This document shows, in pieces, positions 1 through 12,699 of a stretch of 54,815 nucleotides of DNA. This DNA comes from Rhodospirillales bacterium (lineage in GTDB: Bacteria > Pseudomonadota > Alphaproteobacteria > Kiloniellales > JACOMY01): assembly GCA_014324045.1 (NCBI GenBank), contig JACOMY010000017.1:1-54815 (forward strand). The letters are read 5' to 3'. Below the pieces are notes generated by a model. It had not been told where the DNA came from. It was given only the letters and a program-made list of their open reading frames with translations, and made no database searches. Every line of letters begins with the position of its first letter. Position 1 is the first letter of the stretch. The position numbers and the translations under genes were made by a program.

Positions 1-1
1 G

Positions 2-757
2 GAGCATTTCCTTCCGTCTGTGAATGACGTGCATGTGGTCATGCCGCATCAAGACATCTATTTGGCCCTTGACAGATCGGGGAACAACTTCATCGACTCG
101 CATCTGTCGTTCGGCGCCTGGATGGACCACGCGGGCTTCTTCGTCGCGGTCAAGGGCACTTATACGGAAGATGGCGTGGAGGGAAAAGAGCGCGCTGCCC
201 GCATGGTCTTGGCGGTTGGTGAGCGTACGATCGTCGAAGAATCGGCCGAAGAACCGGTGGACCATCGCCCGGCCGTCGATGCGGTCTGGCGCGGTTCGAT
301 GGTGGGAACCGTCCTGGAGGGCGATGAAAAGGACCACCTCCTCCGGGGCGATGCGCACCTGACGTTCGACGTGAAAAGCTCAAGGCTCGACGCGGTTTTC
401 TTCAACATCAGGGATTACGACAGATTCGGTACGCCGTACGAAATGGAAAAGCGGAATCCGGAGTGGGCTGTATGGCATCATGATCGGAAGCGCGATCAAG
501 AGAATTATCGTACGGCGTACCTGGAGGGACCTTGGAAACCGGGACCGAGTGACAGTATCCGCTTCGGGGCAACGGTCGACGAAAACGGCGGCTATGAGTA
601 CACGCATCCAGAACGACGTACTAGCATCAGGGGTGCATTTTACGGTGACGGCCATGCCGAAACCGCCGGGACCTTTGAAAAGTATGGCATCGCCGGAGCC
701 TTCGGCGCCAAAAAGGTGATCTCGGAGGCTGCGGTCCCGGAGGCACCGGAGAATTAA
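2..757 (+). CDS. TbpB-like beta-barrel protein, 3' part (5' end outside window)
   Basis: The reading frame is open to the left edge, so this is the C-terminal part (about 250 residues) of a larger gene. The GTG at position 20 is probably only an internal valine. The frame carries the module seen again at 29.8-33.4 kb: FGAWMDHAGFFV, then WRGSMVGTV, LRGDAHLTFDV, FFNIRDYDRFG, and a closing GAFYGDGHAETAGTF...GAFGAKK. The closing GxFYGxxAxExAGxF...GAFGAKR pattern is characteristic of the TbpB/transferrin-binding-protein-like barrel domain. Such proteins are usually exported surface lipoproteins. Ligand and function are unknown. Compared with the paralogs it has a longer insert after the DRFG motif (about residues 143-170). 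A decayed ABC permease follows. Confidence 0.75.
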   Translation, partial: EHFLPSVNDVHVVMPHQDIYLALDRSGNNFIDSHLSFGAWMDHAGFFVAVKGTYTEDGVEGKERAARMVLAVGERTIVEESAEEPVDHRPAVDAVWRGSMVGTVLEGDEKDHLLRGDAHLTFDVKSSRLDAVFFNIRDYDRFGTPYEMEKRNPEWAVWHHDRKRDQENYRTAYLEGPWKPGPSDSIRFGATVDENGGYEYTHPERRTSIRGAFYGDGHAETAGTFEKYGIAGAFGAKKVISEAAVPEAPEN

Positions 758-1014
758 CGGCGCCTAGGGGTTAGCCGTGCGCCTGCGGCTGCCAGGGGGG
801 CTTCCTTGGAATCCACGCCCGGAGGAAGCGCCGCCCGGCGCGTGGGGCAAGCGGCGCGACTGGAAGGCCTGACTCTCGGCTTTACGCTCCTTCTAACTGG
901 ACGGACTGTCCTGACATTTTGCGGAAAACCTGTTATGATCTCAGAGAAATGCGGTAAGGGTATTCGATGGAGTTCATTTACCGCAGAGTCGAGAGTGCAT
1001 CCGAATCCGCCAAG

Positions 1015-1476
1015 CCGCTGCGATAGAACTGCTCGCCGTCTGGCTCGCCGGGGCCGTCACCGCGGGTTTAGCGGCCGGCTTGCTGGTTTTCGTCATCTGG
1101 CCACTGGTCCCTCCTTTCCCTGGTACTGGGCCTACTACTGTTCCTGGACCTAACTGTTCTTTGCCGCGTTGGAGCTGCTGGTCGGTCTCTGGGCCAGTAT
1201 GCCCTGGCCGGGAGCTTGCCGATCCTTCCTCCGGTGTTCCTCTCAGGTACCTTCTTCGTTACCGCGGACTTGCCGCCGATCGGGCCTTGGCTCCTGGAAC
1301 TCAACCCGGTCTCCTACGCCATCGACGGGGTTCGCACCGGTCTCCTAGGCTATGCCGGCAGCAACCTCGCCGCCGGCGCGTTCCACCTTCTGCTGCTCGC
1401 CTGCACAAGCGAATGCGGGGCAGCAGTCCTTTTCCCTGGGATTTGGGGGGCGAAACGCCGCCCGGCGGCGCGGTAA
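1015..1476 (+). pseudogene. Decayed ABC-2 type transporter permease (C-terminal part)
   Basis: Pieces of one hydrophobic protein appear in successive frames. AIELLAVWLAGAVTAGLAAG starts near 1019, then LFFAALELLVGLWA near 1153 in another frame, then LPPVFLSGTFFVTADLPP and LNPVSYAIDGVRTGLLGY from about 1220. The order and wording match the end of ABC-2 membrane permeases (NodJ/YadH-like), where the proline-rich loop FLSGxFFP...LPxWL is followed by LNPLTYxVDGxR. At least two frame changes and a stop near 1153 separate the pieces, and no start region is left. No partner ATPase is visible. The rest of 758-1594 holds nothing I can assign. Confidence 0.6.
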
Positions 1477-1594
1477 ACCGGAACTGCGGCAAGCCGGAAC
1501 GTGTTCCTCCGGAACTTTTTCCAAGTGCACTCTAGACGGCGGATCCGGGAATCGCCAAATAGAGCGCTGCTTTCGATCGTAACGTCTACGAGAG

Positions 1595-1879
1595 ATGGAT
1601 CGGCTCAAGCCCATGGACAGTAGTACCCCGCCCATAAGTCCGGCTTCGGATCGTCTATCGAGCGACCGGCAGGCACGCCGTGCCGAACGTCGTCGGCGTG
1701 CCCGCGAGGGGCTGTTCGACAGCTCGGTCGCCTCACCTTGCGTTGCGGTCTGTCAGATGGATGCCCAGAACCGCTTCTGCATCGGCTGCAAGCGTAGTTT
1801 GGACGAGATTCGCGATTGGACGATCATGACGGCCGGCGAGAAACAAGCCGTAATCGACCGGATTGCATCTGAGGGTTGA
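1595..1879 (+). CDS. DUF1289 family small Cys-rich protein
   Basis: A 94-residue protein with the DUF1289 signature SPCVAVCQMDAQNRFCIGC at about residues 50-68, followed by KRSLDEIRDW. The four cysteines (C-x3-C...C-x2-C) suggest metal or Fe-S binding. The family (YdhL-like) has no firmly established function. The N-terminal 45 residues are polar and Arg-rich and look poorly conserved. A second ATG at 1610 is an equally possible start. It stands alone between a decayed transporter and the 3' end of lepA. Confidence 0.8.
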   Translation: MDRLKPMDSSTPPISPASDRLSSDRQARRAERRRRAREGLFDSSVASPCVAVCQMDAQNRFCIGCKRSLDEIRDWTIMTAGEKQAVIDRIASEG

Positions 1880-2080
1880 GGCGCCAGCCCAAAGGGCAAC
1901 TTGCCCCTGTAAGGATGGGGCTTAAGGATGGAGGCTTTCACGATCTCCCGGAGCATAGCTATGGTTCGCTCTCGCGTGCTTACAATAGGCCGGGATCGTC
2001 AGGCGTCAAAGTGACTTGGTCAGAATGAATGAGAGGCCCCTCTTCTCTGGCTGCATCGGCTGCTGTCCGGCCCCAAAAAT

Positions 2081-2132
2081 ATAAGAAGATGGTTAATACA
2101 AGAAGACGGTTAATATAAGAAGACAAGTCAAT
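2081..2132. repeat. Three AT-rich 17-18 bp tandem repeats
   Basis: The unit ATAAGAAGATGGTTAAT (2081-2097) is repeated as ACAAGAAGACGGTTAAT (2098-2114) and again in a diverged form up to about 2132. The tract is markedly AT-rich against the high-GC surroundings and lies about 95 bases beyond the lepA stop codon. The gap 1880-2226 otherwise shows no gene, tRNA or clear terminator. Confidence 0.7.
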
Positions 2133-2226
2133 AAATATCCACCCAAGTGTTCTTTTCGCTTGCTTGGGTCAATCAGATTACAGCAATTCCACTCAAGACC
2201 AGACTAAAGGGCGCCTTTATCGAAGA

Positions 2227-4029
2227 TTAACTGTCCTTCATTTTAAGCGCCGCGATGAAGGCGGACTGCGGAATCTCCACACTGCCGAACTGGCGCATGC
2301 GCTTCTTACCTGCTTTCTGCTTATCCAGCAGCTTGCGCTTGCGGGAGATATCGCCACCGTAGCACTTGGCCGTCACGTCCTTGCGCATCGCCGAGACTGT
2401 CTCGCGCGCGATGATGCGTCCGCCGATGGCGGCCTGGATCGCGATCTTGAAGAGCTGCCGCGGGATCAACTCCTTCAGCCTTTCGCAGAGCTGGCGGCCG
2501 CGGGTCTCGGACTGGCTGCGGTGCACGATCACCGACAAGGCATCGACCGGATCCTGGTTCACCAGTATGGAGACCTTGACCAGGTCGCCCGCCCGGTAGG
2601 TCTCGATCTGATAGTCGAAGGAGGCATAGCCGCGTGTGACCGACTTCAGACGGTCGTAGAAGTCGAAAACCACCTCGTTCAAAGGCAGCAGATAGGTGAC
2701 CATGGCCCGGTTGCCGGCGTAGGTAAGCTCGATCTGTTCGCCACGCCGGTCTTCACAGAGCTTGAGAACGGCACCCAAGAAATCGTCGGGCACCAGGATG
2801 ACGGCCTTGATCCAGGGCTCCTCGATCTTCTCGATTTTGACGACATCCGACAGGTCGGCTGGATTGTGTATCTCCTCCAGGCTGCCGTCATTCATATGCA
2901 CGCGATACACCACCGAGGGCGCGGTTGTGACCAGGTCTAGACCGAATTCGCGTTCCAGGCGCTCTTGGACGATCTCCAGATGCAGCAGGCCCAGGAAGCC
3001 GCAACGGAAGCCAAAGCCCAAGGCGGCCGAGGTCTCGGCCTCGAACTGGAAGGAAGAGTCGTTCAGCGCCAACTTGGCCAGGGAGTCGCGCAGCTCCTCG
3101 TATCCGGCGGCTTCAGCCGGGAAGAGGCCGCAGAAGACCACCGGGACAGATGGCTTGAAACCGGGCAAGGGCGCGCCGGCCGGCTTTCGGTCTTCGGTGA
3201 TGGTGTCGCCGATCTTGGTTTCGTGGATCGTCTTGATGCCGGCGACCAGGTAGCCGATTTCGCCCGGTCCCAGCTCCTTCTGCGCGACCTTGCGCGGGGT
3301 CAGCAGGCCGACCTCCTGGGCCTCGTGCGCCGCGCCGGTGCCCATCAGGCGGATCTTCGCACCTTTGCGCAGGCGGCCGTTCACCACGCGGGTCAGGATG
3401 ACCACGCCAAGGTAGGAATCGTACCAGGAATCCATCAACAGCGCTTGCAGCGGTGCGTCGTTCTCGCCCTTGGGGGCGGACAGGCGCTGTACGACGGCCT
3501 CAAGCACCTCGGTCACACCCTTGCCGGTCTTGGCCGAGATCTCCAGCGCATCGGCGGCATCCAGACCGATGACTTCTTCGATCTGCTCTTTGACCCGTTC
3601 GGGTTCGGCAGCCGGCAGATCGATCTTGTTCAGGACGACAACGATCTCATGATCGTTGTCGATCGCCTGATAAACAGTGGCCAGGGTCTGCGCTTCCACG
3701 CCCTGGCTGGCGTCGACCAGCAGCAGTGAGCCCTCGCAGGCAGCCAGCGAGCGGCTAACCTCGTAGGCGAAGTCAACGTGGCCGGGCGTATCGATCAAAT
3801 GAAGGTAGTATTCCTTCCCGTCTTCGGCCCGATAGGTCAGGCGCACCGCCTGTGCCTTGATGGTGATCCCCCGCTCGCGCTCCAGGTCCATGGAGTCCAG
3901 GACCTGCTCCTTCATCTCGCGCTCCGAAAGGCCGCCGCAGAATTGGATGATGCGGTCGGCCAGAGTCGATTTGCCGTGGTCGATGTGGGCGATGATGGAG
4001 AAGTTTCGGATGCGGGACAGATCGCTCAT
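2227..4029 (-). CDS. lepA: Elongation factor 4 (LepA)
   Basis: A 600-residue translational GTPase that back-translocates ribosomes and is linked to stress tolerance and initiation quality. The G1 loop AHIDHGKST is at residues 14-22, DTPGHVDF (G3) near residue 82, and NKID (G4) follows. The LepA-specific C-terminal domain is intact, with [20 protein letters not shown] near the end and the usual length. The start [20 protein letters not shown] matches the family. It is the last of the minus-strand genes rpmI-rplT-pheS-pheT-lepA, separated from pheT by about 227 bases, so it may have its own promoter. Confidence 0.97.
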   Translation of the reverse strand: MSDLSRIRNFSIIAHIDHGKSTLADRIIQFCGGLSEREMKEQVLDSMDLERERGITIKAQAVRLTYRAEDGKEYYLHLIDTPGHVDFAYEVSRSLAACEGSLLLVDASQGVEAQTLATVYQAIDNDHEIVVVLNKIDLPAAEPERVKEQIEEVIGLDAADALEISAKTGKGVTEVLEAVVQRLSAPKGENDAPLQALLMDSWYDSYLGVVILTRVVNGRLRKGAKIRLMGTGAAHEAQEVGLLTPRKVAQKELGPGEIGYLVAGIKTIHETKIGDTITEDRKPAGAPLPGFKPSVPVVFCGLFPAEAAGYEELRDSLAKLALNDSSFQFEAETSAALGFGFRCGFLGLLHLEIVQERLEREFGLDLVTTAPSVVYRVHMNDGSLEEIHNPADLSDVVKIEKIEEPWIKAVILVPDDFLGAVLKLCEDRRGEQIELTYAGNRAMVTYLLPLNEVVFDFYDRLKSVTRGYASFDYQIETYRAGDLVKVSILVNQDPVDALSVIVHRSQSETRGRQLCERLKELIPRQLFKIAIQAAIGGRIIARETVSAMRKDVTAKCYGGDISRKRKLLDKQKAGKKRMRQFGSVEIPQSAFIAALKMKDS

Positions 4030-4256
4030 GACGGCTTGGTTCGCTGTTAGGCTGGCGGCCGGATCGAAAAAATCGCCGTGCCGGCAAGAAATCTGGCTAT
4101 GGGCGGAAACCCTGTCGAGTGGCCTGCGTATGACAGGTCGGAAACGGGCCTCCGGTCCTCTAACTTCGAGCGGTTCGTTCCCCTTCCGATCGGTGCGATC
4201 TGCGGCTGCCCCTTTCTCCCTCTCAAGACAGGCAGGCCGCGTCGTCGGGAAACAGC

Positions 4257-6650
4257 CTATCGACGCAGCCGTCCGCCGGTCGATTTGCCGACCGCAGCGA
4301 CCACCTTGGCAACCGCAGCTTCGATCTCGCCGTCGGTCAGGGTTCCCGTCTTGGGCTGCAGGGTCACGGTGATCGCCAGCGATTTCTCGTTTTCCGCCAT
4401 GCCCTTGCCGTCGTAGAGGTCAAACAGACGCACTTGCGAAAGCAAGCCGCGCCCGGCACCGCGTGCAGCCTGCAGCAGGCTCTCTGCCGGCAGGTCGCGG
4501 TCCACGATGAAGGCCAGGTCGCGCTCTAACGGCTGGAAGGCGGAGATCTCTGGCGGCGCCTTGGCCTTACCCTTAGCTTTCGACGGCGGGATGCGATCCA
4601 GGAAGATCTCGAAGCCAGCCGCCGCATCCTTCAGACCGTAGCTGGCCGCCACCTTGGGATGCAGGATCCCGAAGCGGGCAAGCACCTTCGGCCCCAGCCG
4701 CAGCTGACCGGATTGGCCCGGATGGTACCAGGCCGGGGCATCCAGACTGGTCCGCAGGTTCTCGGTCGGGGCGCCCAGCACCTCCAGGACCGCCAGCACG
4801 TCGGCCTTGGCGTCGAAGGCGTCGACCGGACGGCCGTCGCCCTGCCAGCGCCGCTCCACCATCAGGCCGTGACGCAGGCCGCTGGCCAGCCAGGGCTCGC
4901 CCATCGGCGTGTCGTCGCGATAGATCGGCCCCAGTTCGAACAGGCCCAGGTCGGGATAGCCGCGGTCGGCGTTGCGCTGCAGGGCAGCGGCCAAGTTGCC
5001 TAGCACCGAGGGACGCATGACGTCCAGTTCGCCGGAGATGGGATTGACCAGACGCAGGCTGTCCGGCACGCCGCCGAAGAGTTCGGCTTGGCGGCCGTCC
5101 ATGAAGGAGAAGGTGATGACTTCTTCCAGGCCGCGCCAGGCCAAGGTTTGGCGCACTTGCGTGCGGCGGCGTTGCGATGGCGTGAGTACTGCCTGCGGCA
5201 GGTAGCGCTCGCGCGGCAAGGGAGTCACCGGAACTTTGTCGTAGCCCTCGATTCGAAGCACCTCCTCCACGAGATCGGCTTCGCCATCGATGTCCGGGCG
5301 CCAGCTGGGGATCCTGCAGGTAGCGTACCCGCCTGCGTCGTCGACGCCGAAACCCAGCGCTTGCAGGATCTCGATCTGGCGCTCTTTGGCCATCGCGACA
5401 CCGCCCAGGCTCTCCACCCGCTCGTAGCGCAGGGTGACGCTCTGCTGTGGATCGGGGATGCAGCCCGCCAGGGCCGGGTGGCTGGCCTCGCCGCCGCAGA
5501 ACTCCAGGATCATGGCGCTGGCGACCTCGACGCCCCAGGTGAGACTCTGCGGATCGATCCCGCGCTCGAAGCGATAGCGTGCGTCGGAGCCGAGGTCCAA
5601 CCGCCGCCCGGTGCGGGCAACACGGATGGGGTCGAAGTAGGCGACCTCCAGGAAGACGTTGACGGTCTCCTCGGTGCAGCTGCTTGCTTCGCCGCCCATG
5701 ATGCCGCCGATGGCCTCCGCCATCTCTGTGTCGGCGATCACCAAGGTCTCGGTATCGAGCGGGTAGGTCTTGCCGTCCAGCGCCAGGATCTCTTCGCCGT
5801 CGCGGGCCATGCGCATGCTGACATCGCCCGTTACCTTGTCGGCATCGAAGACGTGCAACGGCCGGTTCAGATCGAAGGTGACGTAGTTGGTGATGTCCAC
5901 CAGGGTCGAGATGGGTCTAAGGCCGATGGCCTTCAGTCGGCGCTTCAGCCAGGCCGGGCTTTCGCCGTTCTTGACGCCGCGGAAGTAACGTCCGGCGACG
6001 GCTGGGCAGTAGGCCGCCGCCCCCGGTTCGATGTACCAGGCGATCGGGCTGTCGAAGCTGCCGGCAATCCTGGGCGGATCGAAAGGCTTCAGCTGGCCCA
6101 GGCCGGCGGCGGCCAGGTCGCGGGCGATGCCGCGCACGCCCAGCGCCTCGGCATGGTTCGGGGTGATGGCGATCTCGATGACCGGATCGTCGAGTGCCAA
6201 AAGCCTCGCCAACGGTGTGCCTACGGTCTGTTCGCCTTCCAGTTCGATGATGCCGTCGTGCTCGTCCGACAGGTTCATTTCGCGTTCGGAAACCAGCATG
6301 CCGTCTGAGTGCTCGCCGCGGATCTTGCCGGGTTTCAGTTTGAGACCGGTGCCGGGCACGACGCTGCCAGGCGGTGCGAAGATCCCGTACATGCCGGTCT
6401 TGACGTTGGGTGCGCCGCAGACCACCTGCGATACGCCGCCGGCATGCTCTACGGTGCAGACGCGCAAGCGGTCGGCGTTGGGATGCTGCTTGGCCTCTTG
6501 CACATAGGCGACGCTGAAGGGCGCTAGGGCAGCTGCCGGGTCTTCGATGCCCTTGACCTCGAGGCCAAGCAGCGACAGCCTGGCGGCGATCTCCTCCAAC
6601 GAGGCTTGGGTCTCCAGGTGGTCCTTCAGCCAGGATAAGGTGAACTTCAT
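4257..6650 (-). CDS. pheT: Phenylalanyl-tRNA synthetase beta subunit
   Basis: 797 residues, the usual length for the bacterial beta chain of the alpha2-beta2 enzyme that charges tRNA-Phe. The start [15 protein letters not shown] at 6650 is the family start; the open frame upstream to 6764 only overlaps pheS. Domains in order: EMAP/tRNA-binding fold (about 39-148, [12 protein letters not shown]), B3/B4 editing region, B5, the core, and the C-terminal FDX-ACB anticodon-binding domain ([13 protein letters not shown] to the end). It begins 10 bases after the pheS stop, so the two are co-transcribed. Confidence 0.97.
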   Translation of the reverse strand: MKFTLSWLKDHLETQASLEEIAARLSLLGLEVKGIEDPAAALAPFSVAYVQEAKQHPNADRLRVCTVEHAGGVSQVVCGAPNVKTGMYGIFAPPGSVVPGTGLKLKPGKIRGEHSDGMLVSEREMNLSDEHDGIIELEGEQTVGTPLARLLALDDPVIEIAITPNHAEALGVRGIARDLAAAGLGQLKPFDPPRIAGSFDSPIAWYIEPGAAAYCPAVAGRYFRGVKNGESPAWLKRRLKAIGLRPISTLVDITNYVTFDLNRPLHVFDADKVTGDVSMRMARDGEEILALDGKTYPLDTETLVIADTEMAEAIGGIMGGEASSCTEETVNVFLEVAYFDPIRVARTGRRLDLGSDARYRFERGIDPQSLTWGVEVASAMILEFCGGEASHPALAGCIPDPQQSVTLRYERVESLGGVAMAKERQIEILQALGFGVDDAGGYATCRIPSWRPDIDGEADLVEEVLRIEGYDKVPVTPLPRERYLPQAVLTPSQRRRTQVRQTLAWRGLEEVITFSFMDGRQAELFGGVPDSLRLVNPISGELDVMRPSVLGNLAAALQRNADRGYPDLGLFELGPIYRDDTPMGEPWLASGLRHGLMVERRWQGDGRPVDAFDAKADVLAVLEVLGAPTENLRTSLDAPAWYHPGQSGQLRLGPKVLARFGILHPKVAASYGLKDAAAGFEIFLDRIPPSKAKGKAKAPPEISAFQPLERDLAFIVDRDLPAESLLQAARGAGRGLLSQVRLFDLYDGKGMAENEKSLAITVTLQPKTGTLTDGEIEAAVAKVVAAVGKSTGGRLRR

Positions 6651-6660
6651 GCGCCTTCCC

Positions 6661-7746
6661 TCAAAGGCCGCGCACCATGGAGGGGACCTCCAGCGGCAGG
6701 AAGCCGTAGTGGCGCATGCGGCGAATGTCGCTCTCGAAGAAGGGGCGCAGGTCGGGGATGCCATACTTCAACATGGCAATGCGCTCAATCCCCATACCGA
6801 AGGCGAAGCCCTGATAGCGCTCCGGATCGAGCCCGCAGTTCTGCAGTACCCTGGGATGCACCATGCCGCTGCCCAGAATCTCCAGCCAGTCCTTGCCGGC
6901 GCCGACGGTCAGCCGCCCGCCGGAGCGGTCGCAGCCCACGTCGACCTCGGCCGAGGGCTCGGTGAAGGGGAAGTAGCTCGGCCGGAAGCGCACCGGCAGG
7001 TCGTCGATGCCGAAGTAGGCGCGCAGGAAGGCGACCAGAGTGCCCTTCAGGTGCCCCATGTGGATTGCTTCGTCGATCGCCAATGCCTCGACCTGATGGA
7101 ACATGGGGCTGTGCGTGGCGTCGTGGTCGGAGCGGAAGGTGCGGCCCGGACAGATAATCCGGATCGGTGGCTGCTGGCTCAGCATGGTGCGTATCTGCAC
7201 AGGCGAGGTGTGGGTGCGCAGCACCTTCTGCAGCCCCTCGGCGTCGGGCGGCAGGTAGAAGGTGTCCTGCTCCTGCCGGGCCGGATGGTCCGGCAGGATG
7301 TTCAAGGCTGAGAAGTTGTGGAAATCGTCCTCGACGTGCGGTCCCTCGGCCCAGGCAAAGCCCATTTCGCCGAAGATCGCCACCAACTCTTCGATCGCTT
7401 GCGGCAAGGGATGCAGATGGCCGACGTTCATCTTGCGCGGCGGCAGGGTAACGTCGATGCACTCGGCCTCCAGACGCTTTTCAAGCTCCCGGTCGGCGAG
7501 CGCGCCCTTGCGGGCTTCGATCGCCGCCTCGACGCTCTGCTTCAGCCTATTGAGGGCGCGGCCGGCATCCTTGCGCTGTTCCGGCGCCAGGCCGGAGAGG
7601 CCCTTCAGCTTGGCGGTGAGGTTGCCCTTGCGTCCCAGTATGGCGACGCGGGCCGCCTCCAGGGCGGTGCTGCTGTTGCTCTCGGCCACCTGCTCCAGCA
7701 GGCCGGCCTCCAGCGCGGCCAGCGCTTCGGCGCTCCAGTCTCGCAT
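6661..7746 (-). CDS. pheS: Phenylalanyl-tRNA synthetase alpha subunit
   Basis: 361 residues. The class II synthetase motifs are intact: motif 2 region GRTFRSDHDATHSPMFHQVE and motif 3 region FAFGMGIERIAMLKYG, with HPARQEQDTFY and LRTHTSPVQIRTM before them. The N-terminal coiled coil (about residues 1-85) that grips tRNA-Phe is present. It is followed after 10 bases by pheT and preceded by rplT, which is the standard bacterial order. Confidence 0.97.
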   Translation of the reverse strand: MRDWSAEALAALEAGLLEQVAESNSSTALEAARVAILGRKGNLTAKLKGLSGLAPEQRKDAGRALNRLKQSVEAAIEARKGALADRELEKRLEAECIDVTLPPRKMNVGHLHPLPQAIEELVAIFGEMGFAWAEGPHVEDDFHNFSALNILPDHPARQEQDTFYLPPDAEGLQKVLRTHTSPVQIRTMLSQQPPIRIICPGRTFRSDHDATHSPMFHQVEALAIDEAIHMGHLKGTLVAFLRAYFGIDDLPVRFRPSYFPFTEPSAEVDVGCDRSGGRLTVGAGKDWLEILGSGMVHPRVLQNCGLDPERYQGFAFGMGIERIAMLKYGIPDLRPFFESDIRRMRHYGFLPLEVPSMVRGL

Positions 7747-7922
7747 CTCTGTCCTTTTGTCTCAAGCTTCTTGTCCCGGGTCTCGGCCGGTTGCTTACCG
7801 CCCTTCGCCAAGGATGCCAAGATGAGTTACCGGGACTGGCATCTGCAAGAGAGGGCCAGGGCGGCAATCCCCGTGCGATGGCCCGGCGGTGCCGGGCGCC
7901 TCCGTTCCCTTGCGGTCTCGGA

Positions 7923-8282
7923 CTACTTATCTAGGGCCGTTCCGGCCTGCTCGACGAGGCTCTTGAAGGACTCGGGCTCGCGCACGGCGAGGTCGGCCAG
8001 GATCTTGCGGTCGAGGCCGATTCCGACGGTCTTTAGGCCGTGCATAAACTGCGAGTAGGTGAGGCCGTGCTGGCGTGCACCGGCGTTGATGCGCTGAATC
8101 CAGAGGCTGCGGAAGTCGCGCTTGCGGTTGCGGCGGTCGCGGTAGGCGTACTGCAGCGCCTTTTCCAAGCGCTGCAAGGCAAGGCGGTAGTTGTTCTTGG
8201 ATCGGCCGCGGAAGCCCTTGGCTTGTTGCAGAACCTTCTTGTGACGGGCGTGGGCGGTGACACCGCGCTTGACGCGTGCCAT
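7923..8282 (-). CDS. rplT: 50S ribosomal protein L20
   Basis: 119 residues, beginning [24 protein letters not shown] and continuing with the basic helix [20 protein letters not shown] and the motif [20 protein letters not shown], all typical of L20. L20 binds 23S rRNA early in 50S assembly. A purine-rich ribosome-binding stretch lies just upstream (complement of about 8290-8295). It lies 126 bases after rpmI. An L20 autoregulatory structure could lie in that spacer, but I could not model one. Confidence 0.97.
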   Translation of the reverse strand: MARVKRGVTAHARHKKVLQQAKGFRGRSKNNYRLALQRLEKALQYAYRDRRNRKRDFRSLWIQRINAGARQHGLTYSQFMHGLKTVGIGLDRKILADLAVREPESFKSLVEQAGTALDK

Positions 8283-8408
8283 GGGAAAATCTCCTCGACG
8301 TTCTTCTTTTAGCGTTCGCGGACGCGTTCAAGTCCGCTTGAGACTGCGCGGGTGAGGGCTGATGCTCCCCATCGGAAGGGGTCGGCCAGCCTATTCTTAA
8401 ACGGACTC

Positions 8409-8609
8409 TTAGCCGTTGGGCAGGAAGTACCGCTTGACGGTACGCGCGTTGCTCTGGTTCAGAACGAAGGTGCCGCGTGCCTGTCGCTTCATCTTCGGCG
8501 ACTTGGCTGAGAAGTTGTGGCGCTTGTAGGCGACGCCGGCGCGGACCTTGCCGCCGGCGGTGAGCCTGAATCGCTTCTTGGCGCCGCTCTTGGTCTTCAT
8601 CTTCGGCAT
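8409..8609 (-). CDS. rpmI: 50S ribosomal protein L35
   Basis: 66 residues, starting MPKMKTKSGAKKRFRLTAGG and ending SNARTVKRYFLPNG, both diagnostic for L35. The longer open frame to 8783 has no L35-like sequence before this Met, so 8609 is the start. It is the first gene of the rpmI-rplT-pheST group here. infC, which normally lies immediately upstream, is absent: a MOSC gene on the same strand is found instead. Confidence 0.96.
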   Translation of the reverse strand: MPKMKTKSGAKKRFRLTAGGKVRAGVAYKRHNFSAKSPKMKRQARGTFVLNQSNARTVKRYFLPNG

Positions 8610-8788
8610 TTCGAACTCCTCGAACAAGAGCAGATGGAGGAAGCCGCCGCCGCAACGCGCGGCGCCTGAGCACGGCCAAGGCATGCCTTGGGGGCCCGAC
8701 CGCTGTTGGCTTCGGGAAAGCGCGGTATATAGAGAGGACGCCCGCAGAGCGCAAGCGCCGCCTCGATGAAAAGAGCGCACCACGCTCG

Positions 8789-9535
8789 TCAGATGATTTC
8801 CAAGCTGTCGCCGACGGCGATTGTGCCGTCTCTCACCACGCGGAGATAGAGCCCTAGTTCCAGATGGCCGAAGCCGGCCCTCAGGATTCGCGGCACGTTG
8901 AGGTCATGCTTGGCGTTGTCGGGATTGACAGTGGTGGCGGCACAGCGTTCGGTCAACGCGACTGCCTCCAGCCTGGCCTCGCCCAGGCGCAGGCGCTTGC
9001 CGACCCAATGCCGTTCCTCCCAGGCCGGAGGGGCGCCGATCCAGAGATTGGCGCGGAAGCGTCTGGGATCGATTGGCTGGCGCGCCACTCGCTCCAGGTC
9101 CTTGACGGTGGCGAGGTTGATCAGGTGCAGGAAGGGCTCATCCCAATAGGTGAAGTGGCCCTTCGCGTTCTCGACGAACCTGGCCGTGCCGCGCGGGCTG
9201 TCCTTCAGATAGGCGGAGAAGAACTGGGTCAGGAGGGGCCGGCCGATAGGCCGGCTGCCCTCGCCGCGCGCCACCTGCTTGCCGTCGCGGTAAAGGGTCA
9301 CGGCGGTGGTGTCTTCGTCGTAGTCGAGTGTCAGACTCGCCAGGCGCTCTTCCTTCTCCAAGCCCGCCAGGCTGGCGTGGTGCAGCTTGTCGCCCGGCGC
9401 GCCGGAATCGTAGGTCAGCGCGAAGCGGCGGTCGTGCGGCAGGGCCTTGCCGTCCGTCAACTGCGCTCGCTCAAGCGCTTGCCCAGCCAGGCCCTTGACC
9501 GGATAGCGGACGATGGATTCCAGACGCGCCTGCAT
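8789..9535 (-). CDS. MOSC domain protein (YcbX-like)
   Basis: 248 residues. The N-terminal MOSC beta-barrel domain starts with LESIVRYPVKGLAGQALERA. The MOSC domain proper contains RFRANLWI near residue 155 and the conserved cysteine in LTERCAATTVNP near residue 200. MOSC proteins bind the molybdenum cofactor, and relatives such as YcbX and mARC reduce N-hydroxylated bases. The C-terminal ferredoxin domain of YcbX is missing, so this is the short form that would need a separate electron donor. The substrate cannot be inferred. The 462-base gap upstream is shared with clpB, which is divergent. Confidence 0.85.
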   Translation of the reverse strand: MQARLESIVRYPVKGLAGQALERAQLTDGKALPHDRRFALTYDSGAPGDKLHHASLAGLEKEERLASLTLDYDEDTTAVTLYRDGKQVARGEGSRPIGRPLLTQFFSAYLKDSPRGTARFVENAKGHFTYWDEPFLHLINLATVKDLERVARQPIDPRRFRANLWIGAPPAWEERHWVGKRLRLGEARLEAVALTERCAATTVNPDNAKHDLNVPRILRAGFGHLELGLYLRVVRDGTIAVGDSLEII

Positions 9536-9743
9536 GGCCCTGCGCTCTTAATCCCCTTATACTTCTTCGCTTAAGTGCATCGCCTGTGAGCATCCGGCTG
9601 GCCGCTTTGTCAAGAAGACTCGATTAAGCGGGAATCTGGGCTCCATCGGTCTGCATGGCAAATGGGTTTTCGTCACAGCGGCACTGCCCAAGGGGATCGC
9701 CTAAGAGATCGGCATAAAATCGGGCGCCTGCCCAGCCTGGTCT

Positions 9744-9780
9744 ATATGCAAAAACCGCTTAAAGTGAGCGGGTTGCATAT
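9744..9780. promoter_or_regulatory. Strong inverted repeat in the MOSC-clpB divergent gap
   Basis: Outer arms ATATGCAA (9744-9751) and TTGCATAT (9773-9780) pair perfectly. Inner arms CCGCT (9755-9759) and AGCGG (9767-9771) also pair, with a 7-base loop and a small asymmetric bulge. No T-run follows, so it is not a classic terminator. It lies 60-100 bases upstream of the clpB heat-shock promoter and could be an operator or an RNA hairpin. Confidence 0.55.
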
Positions 9781-9840
9781 CTCATACAGGGAGTACGACA
9801 AGCGCCGCTTGCGGCCAAGACGAAAGGTGCTCCCCGGCCC

Positions 9841-9869
9841 CTTGTGACTATTCTGCCACAGCCCCATAT
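9841..9869 (+). promoter_or_regulatory. Sigma-32 (RpoH) type heat-shock promoter of clpB
   Basis: The -35 element CTTGTGA (9841-9847) and -10 element CCCCATAT (9862-9869) are separated by 14 bases. This closely matches the RpoH consensus CTTGAA-N13-15-CCCCATNT. It lies about 130 bases before the clpB start on the right strand. Heat-shock control of clpB is established in other proteobacteria. Confidence 0.8.
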
Positions 9870-9997
9870 GTGACTGGAAGCGGCCGCTGCCGCCTGGCGG
9901 AGCGGCAATGGAGACCGCGCTCGTGCCTTATTGGGCGAGGGGCGGAGACGCATAATCGGCGCGCTGCAGGACGCAGGCGGCCGGAAGGAGGAACGAT

Positions 9998-12601
<2,604 letters not shown>

Positions 12602-12699
12602 CTCTCCGGTTCGCGGGCCGCGCCGATGAGGAGGAGTTCCGCATTTACCGGCAAGGCCCGCGGGCAATCCCGATTCCTCAAGCGATCCGGTCGTCCTGG

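Noticed and set aside
5088..6308. 406-codon plus-strand open frame over pheT
   Set aside because: Same antisense effect; pheT is intact.
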